Below, piece after piece: positions 37,214 to 48,935 of a DNA stretch of 64,000 nt. A program made the position numbers and the translations under genes. Below the pieces are notes generated by a model. The model was not told the origin of the DNA, ran no database searches, and saw only the letters and a program-made list of their open reading frames with translations. The DNA is from Neurospora crassa OR74A (taxonomy: Eukaryota; Ascomycota; Sordariomycetes; Sordariales; Sordariaceae). The stretch is from assembly GCF_000182925.2 (NCBI RefSeq), contig NC_026504.1, positions 4,278,001 through 4,342,000 on the forward strand. The letters run 5' to 3'. Within the stretch, counting starts at the first letter, position 1. Every line of letters starts with the position of its first letter.

Positions 37214-37966
37214 ATGGGTTCCCCAGACCTTGAGGAACATGGTAAAACCAGTGTTCTTGTCATCGCCGGGGTCATTGGTCTTGGATTTCTTGTCTTCTAT
37301 ATCAATCGTCGCCTGAACCGGCAGACATTGAAACGATGCTGGGGTTTCCTGGAAAAGCGTGGCTGGATCAAGCCAGCTGAGACCGAGGAGGATCGACTGG
37401 AGAAACAGCATCAAACTCGCGTGGCTCTCAAACCTCAGCAATCGGCCATTCCGGCAGTTCTCAAGAAGCCAGAACGAGCTCACAAGGCTCCAGACCACAT
37501 CACAGCGAATGACCACCCAGACGATTCGAAAAGTTCCAACCGGGACTCCGGAGCAAGCTGGGATCCCACATCCGTCAGAAGCCACCATCTCGTGTCCCTG
37601 GCACATTCAGAGCCTTCGGTCTCTCCTAACACTGGAGTATCCAACTCAGCTCGAACCAGCTGGCCGTCCGTTGGCTCCTCCGTGTCCGGCCTTAATTCCG
37701 CAACTGCGGCTCCTCAAGGAGCCGCCTACCACGGTCGGCGCAGTCCGTCCCGCATCCATGACAACAACCACGCTGCCAGAAGAGACGCAATGGATCACGG
37801 ACAAGGTACCGGCACCGGTGTCTGGCTTAAGGTTCTTAACAGCGGCTCGACGTCATCGCCGCCCCCAGAGGCTGTGCCCAAGGCAAAAGAAATATTTCCG
37901 ATCCTTTCAGTCCCGTCACAGGCCGTTAGTATTTCGAGCTTCAGCTCTAATCCCACTCCCAAGTAA
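37214..37966 (+). CDS. Single-pass membrane protein, hypothetical
   Basis: This is an open frame of 250 aa starting at the first ATG. One transmembrane segment is clear at residues 12-31 (KTSVLVIAGVIGLGFLVFYI), followed by a basic patch (NRRLNRQTLKRCWGFLEKRG) that would favour a cytoplasmic C-terminal tail. The rest (about residues 60-250) is hydrophilic, Ser/Pro/His-rich and probably disordered. I recognise no family. The stop codon overlaps a good splice donor (CAAGTAAGA), so the gene could continue through an intron. A GGCTAAC branch-like site near 38,118 is compatible with this, but no clear second exon was found. It is divergent from cbh-1 across the long promoter region. Confidence 0.55.
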   Translation: MGSPDLEEHGKTSVLVIAGVIGLGFLVFYINRRLNRQTLKRCWGFLEKRGWIKPAETEEDRLEKQHQTRVALKPQQSAIPAVLKKPERAHKAPDHITANDHPDDSKSSNRDSGASWDPTSVRSHHLVSLAHSEPSVSPNTGVSNSARTSWPSVGSSVSGLNSATAAPQGAAYHGRRSPSRIHDNNHAARRDAMDHGQGTGTGVWLKVLNSGSTSSPPPEAVPKAKEIFPILSVPSQAVSISSFSSNPTPK

Positions 37967-39103
37967 GATCGATTGCCAGCAAACGGCTCGAGAGGTCACA
38001 TTCTTTGTGTAAGTTGCATACACCGTAGCTCTCGTCTGCTCCGTCTCGGCAATGTCGACCTGTCACTTGGCTGATGGTTCGATGTGATGTAATGTCATGA
38101 GGTTCACGAGATGCGATGGCTAACTCACTTTGCTGATCGCGTTGAAGGAAGCCAGAAACGGAGCAATGTAACACACCAAGCACTCAAAGATGACGTTCTT
38201 CTTCAAACTCAATACCCGAATCTGGCAGAAGTAACGAAAGTGTCGCTTCCCGATCGGTAGTCGTCATCGAAGAAAACAACCTGGAAGCGAACGAAGCGAG
38301 GCGATCTACTGCGTACACGCAATGCGGGACCCCAGAGCCTCGGCTCTTACTACCGAGCTGTCTCTCCCCTGCACACCAAGCAGTACAGGGGGGTGAACGT
38401 CCCGAAGTCAAGAATCGCCCATGTCTGGTTTCTGAGCACCACGTACTGAATTTTGGACCTGCAACTTAAACACATCATAGGTGACATGCATCGTGGGAAT
38501 GATTCTTGGCCCTTGGTCCCCTATTTTTTCCAGTTCCACCCAACCACTCCCCGCCCGACTAAATGGTACACAGCACACGCAAGAAAGAGAGAAGCATTTA
38601 TGTTGGAGTCAAGCGGCATCACTGAGTGACCATGGCATACTGTCTGTGTAGGTACTGGAGTTTTTAGTGATACAGACGTAACCCAACTTCTCGTCGGTTT
38701 CTGGGATTTGAGTTATATAACGACACTGGGATGTAAATTCGAACAAAGACAATTGAGCACGATAGAAATTACTCCTCCAAAATTATTCATCTATCTTTCG
38801 CGAGTGTTTAGTCTGCACAATTTGGTGTCCAACCTCAGTGTACCTCTACCAACTCCGACTGTAGGAGGGAGTGTGAAGCGACACAACTTTCCAGAGACAA
38901 CTTGACAGTTAGGCTAGCGATGTAGGCCTTCCAGAGTTCTTCATCTATCACTAACATATGATTGTTCTCTTTCGCATAAATAGGAGCAAAATCGTGAAAA
39001 ACGGATCACATACAAAGGAATTTGCCATCCTTAAGCCACAATCATGCAAAATTGGTTCCACAGCTATAGGCTAATAATTTCAAAGCTGCACTAACATATC
39101 AGC
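37967..39103. other. Intergenic region, no gene seen
   Basis: This may contain the 3' end of the preceding gene. A minus-strand frame at 38,184-38,411 has no domain. The stretch 38,700-39,000 is somewhat AT-richer. No RNA gene is seen before the tRNA at 39,104. Confidence 0.45.
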
Positions 39104-39176
39104 GCCCGGCTGGCGCAATCGGTAGCGCGCAAGACTTCTAATCTTGAGGCTGTGGGTTCGAGTCCCACGTTGGGCT
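39104..39176 (+). tRNA. tRNA-Arg(TCT)
   Basis: This is an intronless tRNA of 73 nt. The acceptor stem is GCCCGGC/GTTGGGC with two G-T pairs. The A-box area is TGGCGCAATCGG, the anticodon stem CAAGA/TCTTG with loop CT-TCT-AA, and the B-box GGTTCGAGTCC. The discriminator base is T. A run of nine T begins five bases after the gene and is the Pol III terminator. It decodes AGA. Confidence 0.96.
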
Positions 39177-42100
39177 GATTTTTTTTTCTCTTTTTGCTCT
39201 TCTCCTGATCTGTTCCTTTTGTTATATCTTTCATCGTGTTTATTCCGTGCATCCTTGTCGCACTTATTGTCAGGTTTCACACCTACCACTGTGTTGTGAA
39301 AAGAACAAGTGTGGGTGGATGACCTTTATGTTGGACTATTCTCAGGAACAGAATGAATGAGAAAGGACAGAATAGATACCTAATGTGCACAAGTAAACCG
39401 GTTGTAGATCTAGACCGACAATGATCATATGAAGTAGACCATGATTCCATTTAAATGAGAATCGAACTCGACTGAAGACGAAGAAGCGACCTTTCTTGTC
39501 CTTGAGCGGCCGGTCAGGGCGCACTCGTCAAGGCCTCCAAAATGAAAAATGAAAAAAAGATCCTCAGACCCCGTATTTGTTACTGAAGATGCTTTGGTCT
39601 TCATAAAGGGCGTGGAAGATATAGCCCTTTCACGCTTGACTGGTGAGCTAACGATCTGAACATCGGAATCCGTTCTCAAGAAACGGCGACGACGACGTCG
39701 ACGTTGGAATAGAGTGCTAGCAAGGCCTGGATAAGCGAGGTTTAGTGGCTCCGCCTCCGCGTGGGGCACTTGGCTCTTGCTCCAACAGCCTAAAATGGCC
39801 CGGCTCGCTTGGTTAGAGCCTAGCAGTGTGCTAGACTGCGTCTTACATTTCCATGTTCTTTGGGTTCTCTCAAAAGTATATGTTCGGAGTAGTGACATGA
39901 GACTTGCACGACTATAACAACTGAAATATCACTAATATAAGGGTGAGGGGTGTCTAGGAATGGTGTCTCGACTTGCGGGGCAGAAAGGGTAACTGGACCA
40001 TGGGCGGCTGGTTCCTTATAGGCGTAATGGCTTTGGGGATGTAGGTATCGTCACTCAAGACTTGATAGGTGTCCGACAAGACACCCCAACTTGGTGAACG
40101 AAGATTGTGTCCATCGGGTACCATACATAGGGAAAGGGATGCAACCGCGCTGGCGATTTGGTTACTCAGATCAGCCGCTTTAGAAATTTCCTTTCGTGCC
40201 AGCATGTCGCGTCGCACTGAACGCCCGAGTAACCGCAAAGGGAATGTGCCATTAATCATCTCATCAGGCGCCCTGAGGCCGTCATTTATTGTAGCGCGGG
40301 ATAAGGTCTTGAAAACGCGACGGCACGTGCTTGTTAAACTGCAAGATGGGTGTTAGGCGACAGAAGAGTCTGTAAAGAAAAGAAAAAAAAAAGAAAAAAA
40401 GGAGAAGAAATGAAAGAAGATAAAAATCATACAAGGAGGATGAAAAGGTCGCCGACGTTGCGATGTGGGACGCGCACGAGAAAACTGGAGTTACTTTCAA
40501 TTTGGAACCTCAAGGAAGGGGGCGGGTGTTAGTGCGTAGCGCTAGCGGGAGGGGCAGGGGGGCATGGCGGGGGCCAGGCCAGGCACGCCCGCGGGTTAAT
40601 CATCGCATAGCTCGACGACGACACCTGTTGCATGGGTGAAACTCACGCGCAAGTCATCACACTACGTATTGGCACGATGCCGAACGTTATCAATCGATCT
40701 ATTCAAATGACCCGGCACGCCCCGTGGATAATGTGAAGGCGATATAATGGAATCGAATAGGATGAGGGGCGAACGGTCCATTGGCGAGATGGGTTTTCAT
40801 GCGCTACCTAAAAAGTTGAGCTTAAAAGCACGGCCGTATACCCGACTGTGATGTAAGCAGTTTCATCATAGGGCTTAGCAAGGCAAGTCGAATCCGAGCT
40901 ACCTTAATCATTGGATGCAGGACACAAACATGGAAAACCCGTCCTCCAATCGCGCTACTGGAGAGGGAAGTCGAGGCCTCTTTCTGACGCGGTGATCCCG
41001 AGTAGACGGGTCTCACTGCCGGCATACGGCTCTGCAACGATTGCAAGCGTACAGCCAAGGGAGGACGTCTCTTGGAATGCAGCGTAATGGTCTTGTTGAC
41101 GGCACGGGCCAGTGGCCGATGGCGACTATTTTTCCTGCCTCCATTTTGAATCTCGAAGCCTGCCCCTTGTTAGGCGACAGCAGCAGATGGTGAGCTCTAG
41201 GGTACGGTCTGGTCCTATAGAATGTATGGTACACTACGACATTGGTGGGTTGCATCTTCTCGGACAGGAAATTGTCTCAGTCACATCTTCCAGCAGCCAC
41301 TATCACTAAACCAAAAGTGCACAGCCAATCCAATCTCACGCATATTCATTCCTATGTTCATCATACTACTTCAGCCCCGGTCACCATTCTGTTGAAATGC
41401 ATGACCCGTAACACCGCTCGGATCGCTTGCGGGATATGATAAGGAATGGAATATGCGTCCTGGTTTTACGCCGTTCGCGCCTCCAAGTTTGTCTCTGCCA
41501 CAGCATCTGATATCGAATTCCCGTACCCCCATTTACCCAAACATTTCGTCCAATCCACAGGTTGCGACCAGGGGTTTTGCTCAATGGTCGGGATTGCTTG
41601 TCTTGATGTTGGCAATCAGTCTTTGCAGAATCAGTGGATTTCCCTTGTCGGGGAAGAACCGGGGAAGAACCTGGGACGACCTCTATCCACTGTGACTGGT
41701 CGATTACGGGACAATGATCGGTCCAGAACCGAAACCCTCTTCGAAATTCAATTCCTTCTCGTCCGCACCATTTTATGATGTAGTACTTGGGATGGAAGAG
41801 TGGTTTGCTTGCCGGATGATTGGTGGCTGGCAGGCACGCCCCTGTCAATCTGGCTTCCTCGAGGGAACAAATCACCGCGACATTGAGGCATTCCCAGGGT
41901 GATCTTTGCAACAGACGCGCGACCAGGCAAGTGATAAGCTTGATAGCCAAACAGGGACCCGGCGGGGGGAAAGAGAATTGGTGATGTCTTCGGCCTTTTG
42001 TTCCTCCTCCGCATCTTCATCGGTCCATCATCAACCCCGAGGGCGCCACTTTTTTGTTCTCCCTTTCCTCCTCTCGCGACTTTGGTCCTTGATTCACTCG

Positions 42101-42202
42101 CTCCCATCCTCTACTCGCCAACTCTCGCCGCCATCATCGTCGCGTGTCCTTACACTTGATGCCACTCGCTTCAAGGGCTGCAGTCTGGTGCACCTGCCCG
42201 TG
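39177..42202. other. Intergenic region of 3 kb, no supported gene
   Basis: The minus-strand frames at 39,425-39,898 (157 codons, with an Arg run encoded by a CGACGACG repeat) and 41,381-41,950 (189 codons) lack any recognisable domain or splice pattern. An A/G-rich tract lies at about 40,370-40,435 and GC-rich sequence at about 40,520-40,600. The right end contains the leader of the GT32 gene, including an in-frame upstream ATG at 41,984. Confidence 0.4.
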
Positions 42203-43661
42203 ATGATCGCCAAGTTGGTATCACCGTTGGGCTCTCCCAAGTTGGCTGCCACAACGGCGCAATTCCGAAATCGTTTGCCGACCCAATTTCGGCGCGGCGC
42301 GCCTCTTTACATCGCCGTTGTCGTTTTCGTCCTTTTCCTTTTGAACGTAACACTCTTTCACTCAGGTGTCCAAGACACAACGTTCGTTCTCCCTCACGTC
42401 GCGACCAAGCATAATATTCCCAAGTACACGCGCGCTGAGTTTCCGCGAAAGATATGGCAGACTTGGAAAGTCAATCCGCTTGCGTTTGAGCAACGCGATC
42501 TCGACACCGCGCGGTCCTGGGTGGGACAGAACCCCTCATACCGATACGAAGTTCTGACCGACAGCAATGACATGCAGTACGTCGAGTGGCATTTCGGCCC
42601 CGACGGATTCAACCGACCCGATATCGTCAACTTTTACCGAAGCGTCAAGGCTGCAATTGTCAAGGCCGATCTCTTGCGGTACCTAGTCATGTACGCTGAG
42701 GGCGGTCTTTATGCCGACATCGATGTTGAAGCCCTCAAGCCGCTTTCGAAATTTGTGCCGGAGCGGTACGACATGGCTGATATTGATATGGTCATTGGTG
42801 TCGAAATCGACGAGCCGGACTGGAAGGACCATCCCATTCTTGGACCCAAGTCCCGCTCGTTTTGTCAGTGGACTTTCATGTGCAAGCCGCAACTGCCAGT
42901 CATGATGAGGCTGATTGAGCAAATCATGACCTGGCTGAACGGGGTTGCTAAAGAGCAAGGTGTGCCGCTTGCTGAAGTCAAGCTCGATTTTGACCAGATC
43001 ATCAGCGGAACAGGCCCATCAGCCTTCACCAACGCCATCATCGCCGAGATGAACGATGCCAGCCATAATCCGGGTAAACCGATCACCTGGGATACGTTCC
43101 ACGATCTGGGGGAATCCAAGCTTGTGAGCCGCGTTTTGGTCTTGACGGTTGAGGCCTTTGCTGCTGGCCAGGGCCATTCCAACTCGGGCAACCATGACGC
43201 GCGCGCCGCCCTGGTAAAGCACCACTACCACGCCTCGAATTGGCCCAGCCGACACCCGAGATATAAACACCCGGCATACGGTGAGGTCGAACAGTGTAAC
43301 TGGGTTGACGAATGTGTCAAGAAGTGTAAGCTGGAGTCTATATCCCCAGATAATGTTTTCCCGACAAGTTCAGCTGACGTGTTATATAGGGGACGAAAAC
43401 GTTGCCGCTTGGGGCAAACTCTCGGAAGCCGAACAGAAGAGCATTCTCGCCGAGAAGGAACGAAAAGAAAAGGAGCGTGAGGAACAGCGGAAGAAGGAGG
43501 AAGAGGAGCGCAAAAAGAAGGAAGAGGAGGATCGTAAGAAGAAAGAAGAAGAAGACAGGAGGAAAAAGGAAGAAGAGGAGGCTAAGGCAGGTAAAGAAAA
43601 GGCAGCCAAGAAGAATGCCGGTAAAGGGAACGAGAAGGCGGCAAAGGACAACAAACCTTAG
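42203..43661 (+). CDS. GT32 alpha-1,6-mannosyltransferase (Och1/Hoc1-like)
   Basis: This is a type II Golgi membrane protein predicted to transfer mannose from GDP-mannose in N-glycan outer-chain synthesis. Exons are 42,203-43,325 and 43,390-43,661, giving 464 aa; the 64-bp intron has GTAAGC, a CTGAC branch and TAG. A short basic N-tail precedes one TM helix (residues about 34-53). The PRKIWQTW block (81-88) and LRYLVMYAEGGLYADIDVEA (about 158-177), with its DXD motif Asp172-Ile-Asp174, are the family's donor-binding core. HHYHASNW and a Cys-containing segment follow. The exon 2 tail (about residues 395-464) is almost all Lys/Glu/Arg and likely a long charged helix, unusual for the family. 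An in-frame ATG at 41,984 would add 73 residues before the TM. I prefer 42,203 because it gives the usual short cytoplasmic tail. Confidence 0.85.
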
Positions 43662-45408
43662 GAATGGTTCTGATGTTCTCTTGCCTGCTTCATCCGCTCG
43701 TCAAACTGTTGGTTGTAGAGAGGCTAGGTCTGGAACTTGGATGGTAAAACCTCTGTCTTCGGTGCGTTACCGTACGACCAGGATACCAGGCACTCACTGC
43801 CGAAGAGACGGGAGTTTTCCGCGCCAGCCAAATCCCCCAAGGGGTTTCTCCAATCGGTGCATAATGCGGTCATGTATTTCACGACGAAAAAGATATCGTA
43901 TAGTTCGGATGTCATGATGTAAAAGCCCAGTGACCGGCAGTCTGGGCTTTGAGCGACGTTGCGGGAGACATGACGGGACGGACTGGTCGGTATATAAATA
44001 TGATCAAGATAAACAAATCTGGTCTAGTTTTGATAGTAGACGTTGGCCAACGAATACCTTAATTTCATGTTAGTGGTGATTGTAAACGTGAAAGGGGCAA
44101 ACGGCAGCATACCGAGAAGGCGATCGAGAACTCAACATATGTCTCGATCCCCATGGCCAAGGAGTCGGACTGATTTGGTTGAGTGATAGAGAGTGAGCAA
44201 AGTTAGGTAGCGGCGCTCCGTGGATATCGACGCTTTCACACCAGACTGGTGATTTTCCCTGGTCCCTGGATGGATTTGGTTCGTTGTGGCAGGTGCGGCC
44301 AACACAGATTGTCGAGTGCGGGGAATGCATCACGGCGGGGCCCGGGGACCGTGACCTTTGCCGCTGGGTTCCGGGAACAAACCGACTTGCGCCTGCCACC
44401 CAGCAACACTACACCGTCCATGGCAACAATCATGATCCGGGACTGGTGGGAAAGGGAAATTTTGACGAGGCAGAAATCACAGCCACGGATCCAGCAAATC
44501 GAGCATTCACGGCGTCGATGAATCCCGCACTTGACTGAAGTTCAGTCATCCATGCACCATGCTCAATTATGTGGTTGACACGAGTTCTCTCACTCGGCGT
44601 ACACGCCAGTGCTCGGGGTATTGATTTTCGGGTTAACGTAATAGATAGTCTTCTGCTGATGTGAAATGATAGTCTATGCTTGTTGCAATGGTCTTCCGAC
44701 CTCCATCTTGGATCGACGTACACAAGTAACCATGGGTAGTGTTGTGACTGCTGAATGACACTAAAATATATGATTAGTGATAAGTATCCCGATGTTTTCC
44801 CATTTAACCTTTTCATCAAACTCCTCTCTACTTTCCTCGCACTACCACTATGCCTTGCTTCAGGGCCAAATCACTGATTGATATATGGTAAACCGACACA
44901 CACACGGCAGGTGCCTACAAAATGGTGTCCTCTCAGATCATACTCGTCCAGTTGAACTGGATCTCACCCTCCCATCACCGTCGAGCCCAGCTTTCTCAGG
45001 CACGATTATCAGCCTAATTCTTCCCAAATAACGCTTAAAGCAATGCGGGAACCCTTCTTTTGAGGGCTCTACAATGGTCTGTGACAACAGGCTAGTTCGA
45101 CTCAATGGAGACATGGTTGTCAGCGAGACTGCATGGTCTGAGCACTTGCCGGCCCGCTTAACCAACGCTCGCAATTCGTTCCTCACAACCAATCATCTTT
45201 CACTCCTATATTACTAGATTCTGATTATTTCAACAGCTATGAAATTTTGAAATGAATGTTCACCCCTACTATTATGTCTGAACATGGAGAAAAGGGGAGT
45301 GACCGTCACACAGCCGGGGAACTACGACGCAGAAGGAGGACCCCGTTTCGATTGCTGTCATTCGTTCTTAAATATCTGATTGCAAACACTCATTAACATT
45401 CATTAACT
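43662..45408. other. Intergenic region, no gene seen
   Basis: The first few hundred bases are the GT32 3' end. Overlapping frames at about 44,070-44,540 in several phases are GC-rich chance frames without a domain. No RNA gene is seen until 45,409. Confidence 0.45.
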
Positions 45409-45504
45409 GCCCGATTAGCTCAGCTGGTTAGAGCGTCGTACTAATATCTTCTCTTGAGATATCAAGTAATGCGAAGGTCAACAGTTCAATCCTGTTATTG
45501 GGCA
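45409..45504 (+). tRNA. tRNA-Ile(AAT) with intron
   Basis: The acceptor stem is GCCCGAT/ATTGGGC with discriminator A. The D-arm TAGCTCAGCTGGTTAGAGC is canonical. The anticodon stem TCGTA/TGCGA holds the loop CT-AAT-A-A, split after position 37 by a 22-nt intron (45,447-45,468). The T-arm is AACAGTTCAATCCTGTT. T-rich terminator sequence follows. It decodes ATT/ATC through A34 to inosine. Confidence 0.94.
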
Positions 45505-46038
45505 TCTTCTTTTACTTTTTCTCTTTTTTGCGCAACCTGGTTCTACCTAGTTTCAGTTGAGTCATTCATCCATAGCATCTTGCAGATAGTGTGAGTGCAT
45601 GTCTGTTTTTTCCCGTTTCCGATACGTGAATGAACGTTAGAAAAATAACAATCGTAACTATTTGTTCTTTTAGTTAAAGGTTGGAGTACGAGAGTGGAAG
45701 AAAAGCTACCTAGGTAGGTTTACTCGTTAGGTCTTCAGAACCGACCTATATAAAGCTCCTTCCTACCTTTGCGAACTTTATTATCAAGCCCGCTCGTTGT
45801 TGCGTCTTTTCAGTTACTTATCTTCATAAAACAACTATACTGGAAGTACATGTGTTACCTGACAACGGCACCTGTCTTTCAAGTGGAATTGATAACGCGA
45901 CTGTTTGAACTGTAGGCATGATGTCTTCTCATCCAAAACGACAATGCACTCGTCGGTATCTACTGCAAAAGAGTGAGCAGAACGGAGCGATGCAACCCGA
46001 AGATGTACGCAAGGAAAGGGGGAAAAATGCAAAAAAAG
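45505..46038. other. Spacer between tRNA-Ile and 5S rRNA
   Basis: Both flanking Pol III genes terminate towards this spacer. It contains T runs near each gene end and no other feature that I can name. Confidence 0.5.
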
Positions 46039-46157
46039 ACATACAACACCAGGGATTCGCTGGTCGTCACCGACCCAACTACTAGTCTGGCCCTCACTGG
46101 CTTATCTATGGGAGAGCGGACGGGATCCCGAGTTTTCCAGTGGGTATGGTCGTATGT
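46039..46157 (-). rRNA. 5S ribosomal RNA
   Basis: This is a 119-nt gene. Its ends, ACATAC and GTATGT, pair to form helix I. The internal control region contains GGGATCCCGTCCGCTCTCCC and the 3' domain GTAGTTGGGTCGGTGACGAC, typical of Neurospora 5S. On the minus strand an AATATAAGT element lies about 30 bp upstream, matching the TATA-like element known before Neurospora 5S genes. A seven-T run follows the 3' end. It is identical at all 119 positions to the copy at 49,405. It differs from the main Neurospora isotype as I remember it, so it is probably a minor isotype. Confidence 0.96.
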
Positions 46158-46563
46158 GCTTGTTTTGCACATGTTGAGCACTTATATTTGCTGGCGTAGC
46201 ATGCTTTCTCTTGCTTGTCTCGTTTCCCCTCACGTCCGTCACGGTGAACCGATCTAAACCGATTGACTCAAAACGGAATTCTCGCTAGCGAACGATTACT
46301 AATGTATAATTGCAGACGCTGTCACGCATTAATAGAAATTCGATGTGAGAGAATGCATACGAGCAGTGACTGAGAGGTGGAGGGAAAATTCCAGTTCACT
46401 CCCTTCGACTGCTTTAAACACTTCCTATCAGGCAGCATGAGTGCACTCAACACCAGTGAGGCTCTGACACCCCGGTATACCTAGTGTAAATCCACTCGAA
46501 TATTTTCCAATATATCATCAGGCAAAAAGTGCAGTATCTCAACATTCCGAGCTACTTTACTTA
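46158..46563. other. Upstream flank of 5S, no gene seen
   Basis: It holds the TATA-like element of the minus-strand 5S gene near 46,185-46,193. Nothing else is recognised. Confidence 0.5.
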
Positions 46564-46830
46564 CTATGTTTCTATCGTTCGTCCCCAGCCCGGTTCGCGA
46601 CAATGAACACAACGAACGCCGTTGGTGCTTGTCCATATGTACGCCACGTACTCTGAAGAGGCATGCAACGGGTCTTTCCACGAAGAAGATGAGGTCAAGA
46701 TACGCGACAAGTTGCGGCGAGCGGGTTTAGCACTGGCACCATGACTGAAAAGTGACAGAACCATAGCCAGCCAGACAGTAGATGATATGTTTGGGAGGGA
46801 CCGAAGTGAGGGGGTCGGTCTAGGCGCCAT
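46564..46830 (-). CDS. Possible small secreted protein
   Basis: An open frame of 88 aa begins MAPRPTPSLRSLPN and then has a hydrophobic core WLAMVLSLFSHGASA ending in an AxA-type site, like a signal peptide with a long n-region. The remaining part of about 55 residues has only two cysteines and no family that I recognise. A GTACGT donor lies within the frame, so a spliced longer product is possible. There is no neighbour support and no conserved motif. The call rests only on the signal-peptide look and may be wrong. Confidence 0.25.
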   Translation of the reverse strand: MAPRPTPSLRSLPNISSTVWLAMVLSLFSHGASAKPARRNLSRILTSSSSWKDPLHASSEYVAYIWTSTNGVRCVHCREPGWGRTIET

Positions 46831-47752
46831 CTTGTCTGTTAAAGAAAAGCTAGTGCTCGGCTTTCTTGGTTTGATTAGGTTGAGGAAGGGGAGCAAAAAG
46901 AGAGTATGATGCGAGGTTCAGATACTTATGAGAACATCCCTGGATGGTCAAGACGGTGACCATGCGAGATGCGTGTCGAGAGAATTTGAAAGTTGGGCTT
47001 CTAGACCTCCGTCCCCATATGGGCAGTACTTATTGGATGGCTTGTTGTTGGAGGCCAATGCGTCTCTTCATGGTTGATGTCAGTTTAAACAGAGGAGGGC
47101 GCTGTCTCGGTGATCTTGCCGTTGTGACAAAGGCACGAGAGGTTCGTCGGTCGTTGCTGATAATCACGCAAAGTTATTCTACAATTGCTTCCCGTCGTCT
47201 TTAGTTGTAGATGTTCCATTGATTAAAGAAACGCGAATGGAAAAATGGAACGTACAGGAAGAGTACTATCAGAATGAGGAGCTCGTCAGTGGCGATTGAC
47301 TGAATGTAGTGTGAAGACGTGAGGGTGACGGGAAGGATCGACACATCGTTGTCCTCGCCCATGACGTCATTGGACCCTTAATGCGCCACAACAGTCGTGT
47401 TACGCCTTCTTTCGAACTTGCTCATCGTCGCGCACTCGGAAGTGATGGGAATTTTCCGGTCTGGTGACTGGTGATCTCACGGTTCCTTCCATCATGACGG
47501 AAAATGAAGTGGTTCCATTGAACGACAACGGATCCAATTCTTGCCGGGGAGGTAGAAATAGGTCAACCCCCCATTCACGGCATGTTGACCGAACCGAAAC
47601 CACAACACCAACATCAATCTTCATCTACCTAATTTTTTTCCACCGCGCCATCCTGATTGCGTGAACTGAAGTCACCTCAATACCTCTTAATATTCACATT
47701 CTCAGAGAACTGAATCGAGCTCCCTACGAAACCCCACATCCAAGCCTTCAAG
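46831..47752. other. Intergenic region, upstream of the Pmp3-domain gene
   Basis: No gene is supported here. The last 100 bp form a pyrimidine- and A-rich leader before the ATG at 47,753. Confidence 0.5.
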
Positions 47753-48178
47753 ATGCAAAACTCAATGTCACAAGCATACGCGGCACCTCCCTCGATCCCC
47801 AACACGTCGACAGAAAAGCCCCATTATGATGCCCCTACTGCTGCCACTGCGGGCACAACATACCCTCAAGCCGATCCCACAACTGGTGCAACCGCCGCCG
47901 CCGGCACAACACCAGCTACCAACCGCCCGACCACAGCAAGCACCTATGGCAACGAAAAGTCGGTAGCCACCACCCCCGCCGTCACTAAGACACGCTTCGG
48001 CGCTTCCGACATCATCCTCTTCATTCTCGCCATTTTCATTCCGCCCCTGGCTGTCTTCTTGGACCGCGGCTTCAAGGTTGACTTTTGGATCAACATCCTC
48101 CTTACCATCCTGGCCTGGTTCCCTGGCGTCATCCATGCCTGGTATGTCCTCTTCAGGCATCCCACCGGCAGGGACTAG
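47753..48178 (+). CDS. Pmp3/UPF0057 (stress-induced hydrophobic peptide) domain protein
   Basis: This is a single-exon 141-aa protein. Residues about 82-134 are a full Pmp3 domain: the first TM ASDIILFILAIFIPPLAVFL, the Asp-Arg loop, and the second TM FWINILLTILAWFPGVIHAW. The IPPLAVFL and PGxIHAxY blocks are diagnostic. Small Pmp3 proteins affect plasma-membrane potential and salt tolerance in yeast, while longer members such as Sna3/Sna4 are vacuolar or endosomal. The N-terminal 80 residues are Pro/Thr/Ala-rich, low-complexity and absent from the core family (about 52-60 aa). The start is the first of two close ATGs. Membrane location is secure. The exact role is inferred only from the family. 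Confidence 0.9.
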   Translation: MQNSMSQAYAAPPSIPNTSTEKPHYDAPTAATAGTTYPQADPTTGATAAAGTTPATNRPTTASTYGNEKSVATTPAVTKTRFGASDIILFILAIFIPPLAVFLDRGFKVDFWINILLTILAWFPGVIHAWYVLFRHPTGRD

Positions 48179-48935
48179 AGGACCAATCCGGAGAGGAAGT
48201 CAATAGTGCAATCGCAGACACGCTTGGCTGCCCGGCATCCAGTTGAGCCTTGGGAGAGTTGAACGTCTACGTACTTGAGTTAATCGAGCACTACAAAATT
48301 GGGGGAGATGGAGGAACATGGTGCATAATTGGATATTGCAAGAGCATGGCAGAGTCACACGATACCCCTACGCTGTATTTTTTATCATTGCCGGTTTGGT
48401 ATTTGAGCAAAAATACAGTTTTATCCTACGCACACAAACTCGTCAAACCTGATTGTCTGTCCGCGTTGCCGTTTCCCACTTTCTTCGCAGTTCCCTTCTT
48501 GCCGCCAACCCCCTTCTAGTGCCTTTATGGTCCGTCATTAGGAATGCTTAGGGATTCAGGTATCTTGTCCTAGTGGTACCGTCCTGGGGATTATCTTTAT
48601 GAAAATCAACCGTCTCATATATACCCATGATGTGGGGGGGTTTTGGTAATAGATGGTTGAGGGACTTGGGGCGTTTGATGAGTAGTTGTCCCTCGCAAGT
48701 TTCGAAGCGTCTTTATCCAAAGCTTCATCAGGAGATGGATCGAAGCGATGTCGACGCCTACCAAGTATGGGTGTTCATCGCAATCAGCGGATTCAGCCGG
48801 ACACGGATCAGACATGATTTATGCACATCTCAACGTTATACCTTTCCGCGGTATTGATCACCTTCTTTCGATAAGAGGTGAGCCATCGCAACACTGACTA
48901 CAAATGCTGGACTATAGATTCAACTGCCATCATCA
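48179..48935. other. Intergenic region, no gene seen
   Basis: This is the 3' flank of the Pmp3-domain gene followed by the 5' flank of tRNA-Leu. Short frames without a domain. Confidence 0.5.

Noticed and set aside
39425-39898. Minus-strand frame of 157 codons with an Arg run
   Set aside because: The Arg run comes from a CGACGACG repeat. The rest has no recognisable family.
41381-41950. Minus-strand frame of 189 codons
   Set aside because: No domain, no splice logic, and it ends in the promoter region of the divergently oriented GT32 gene. Probably chance.
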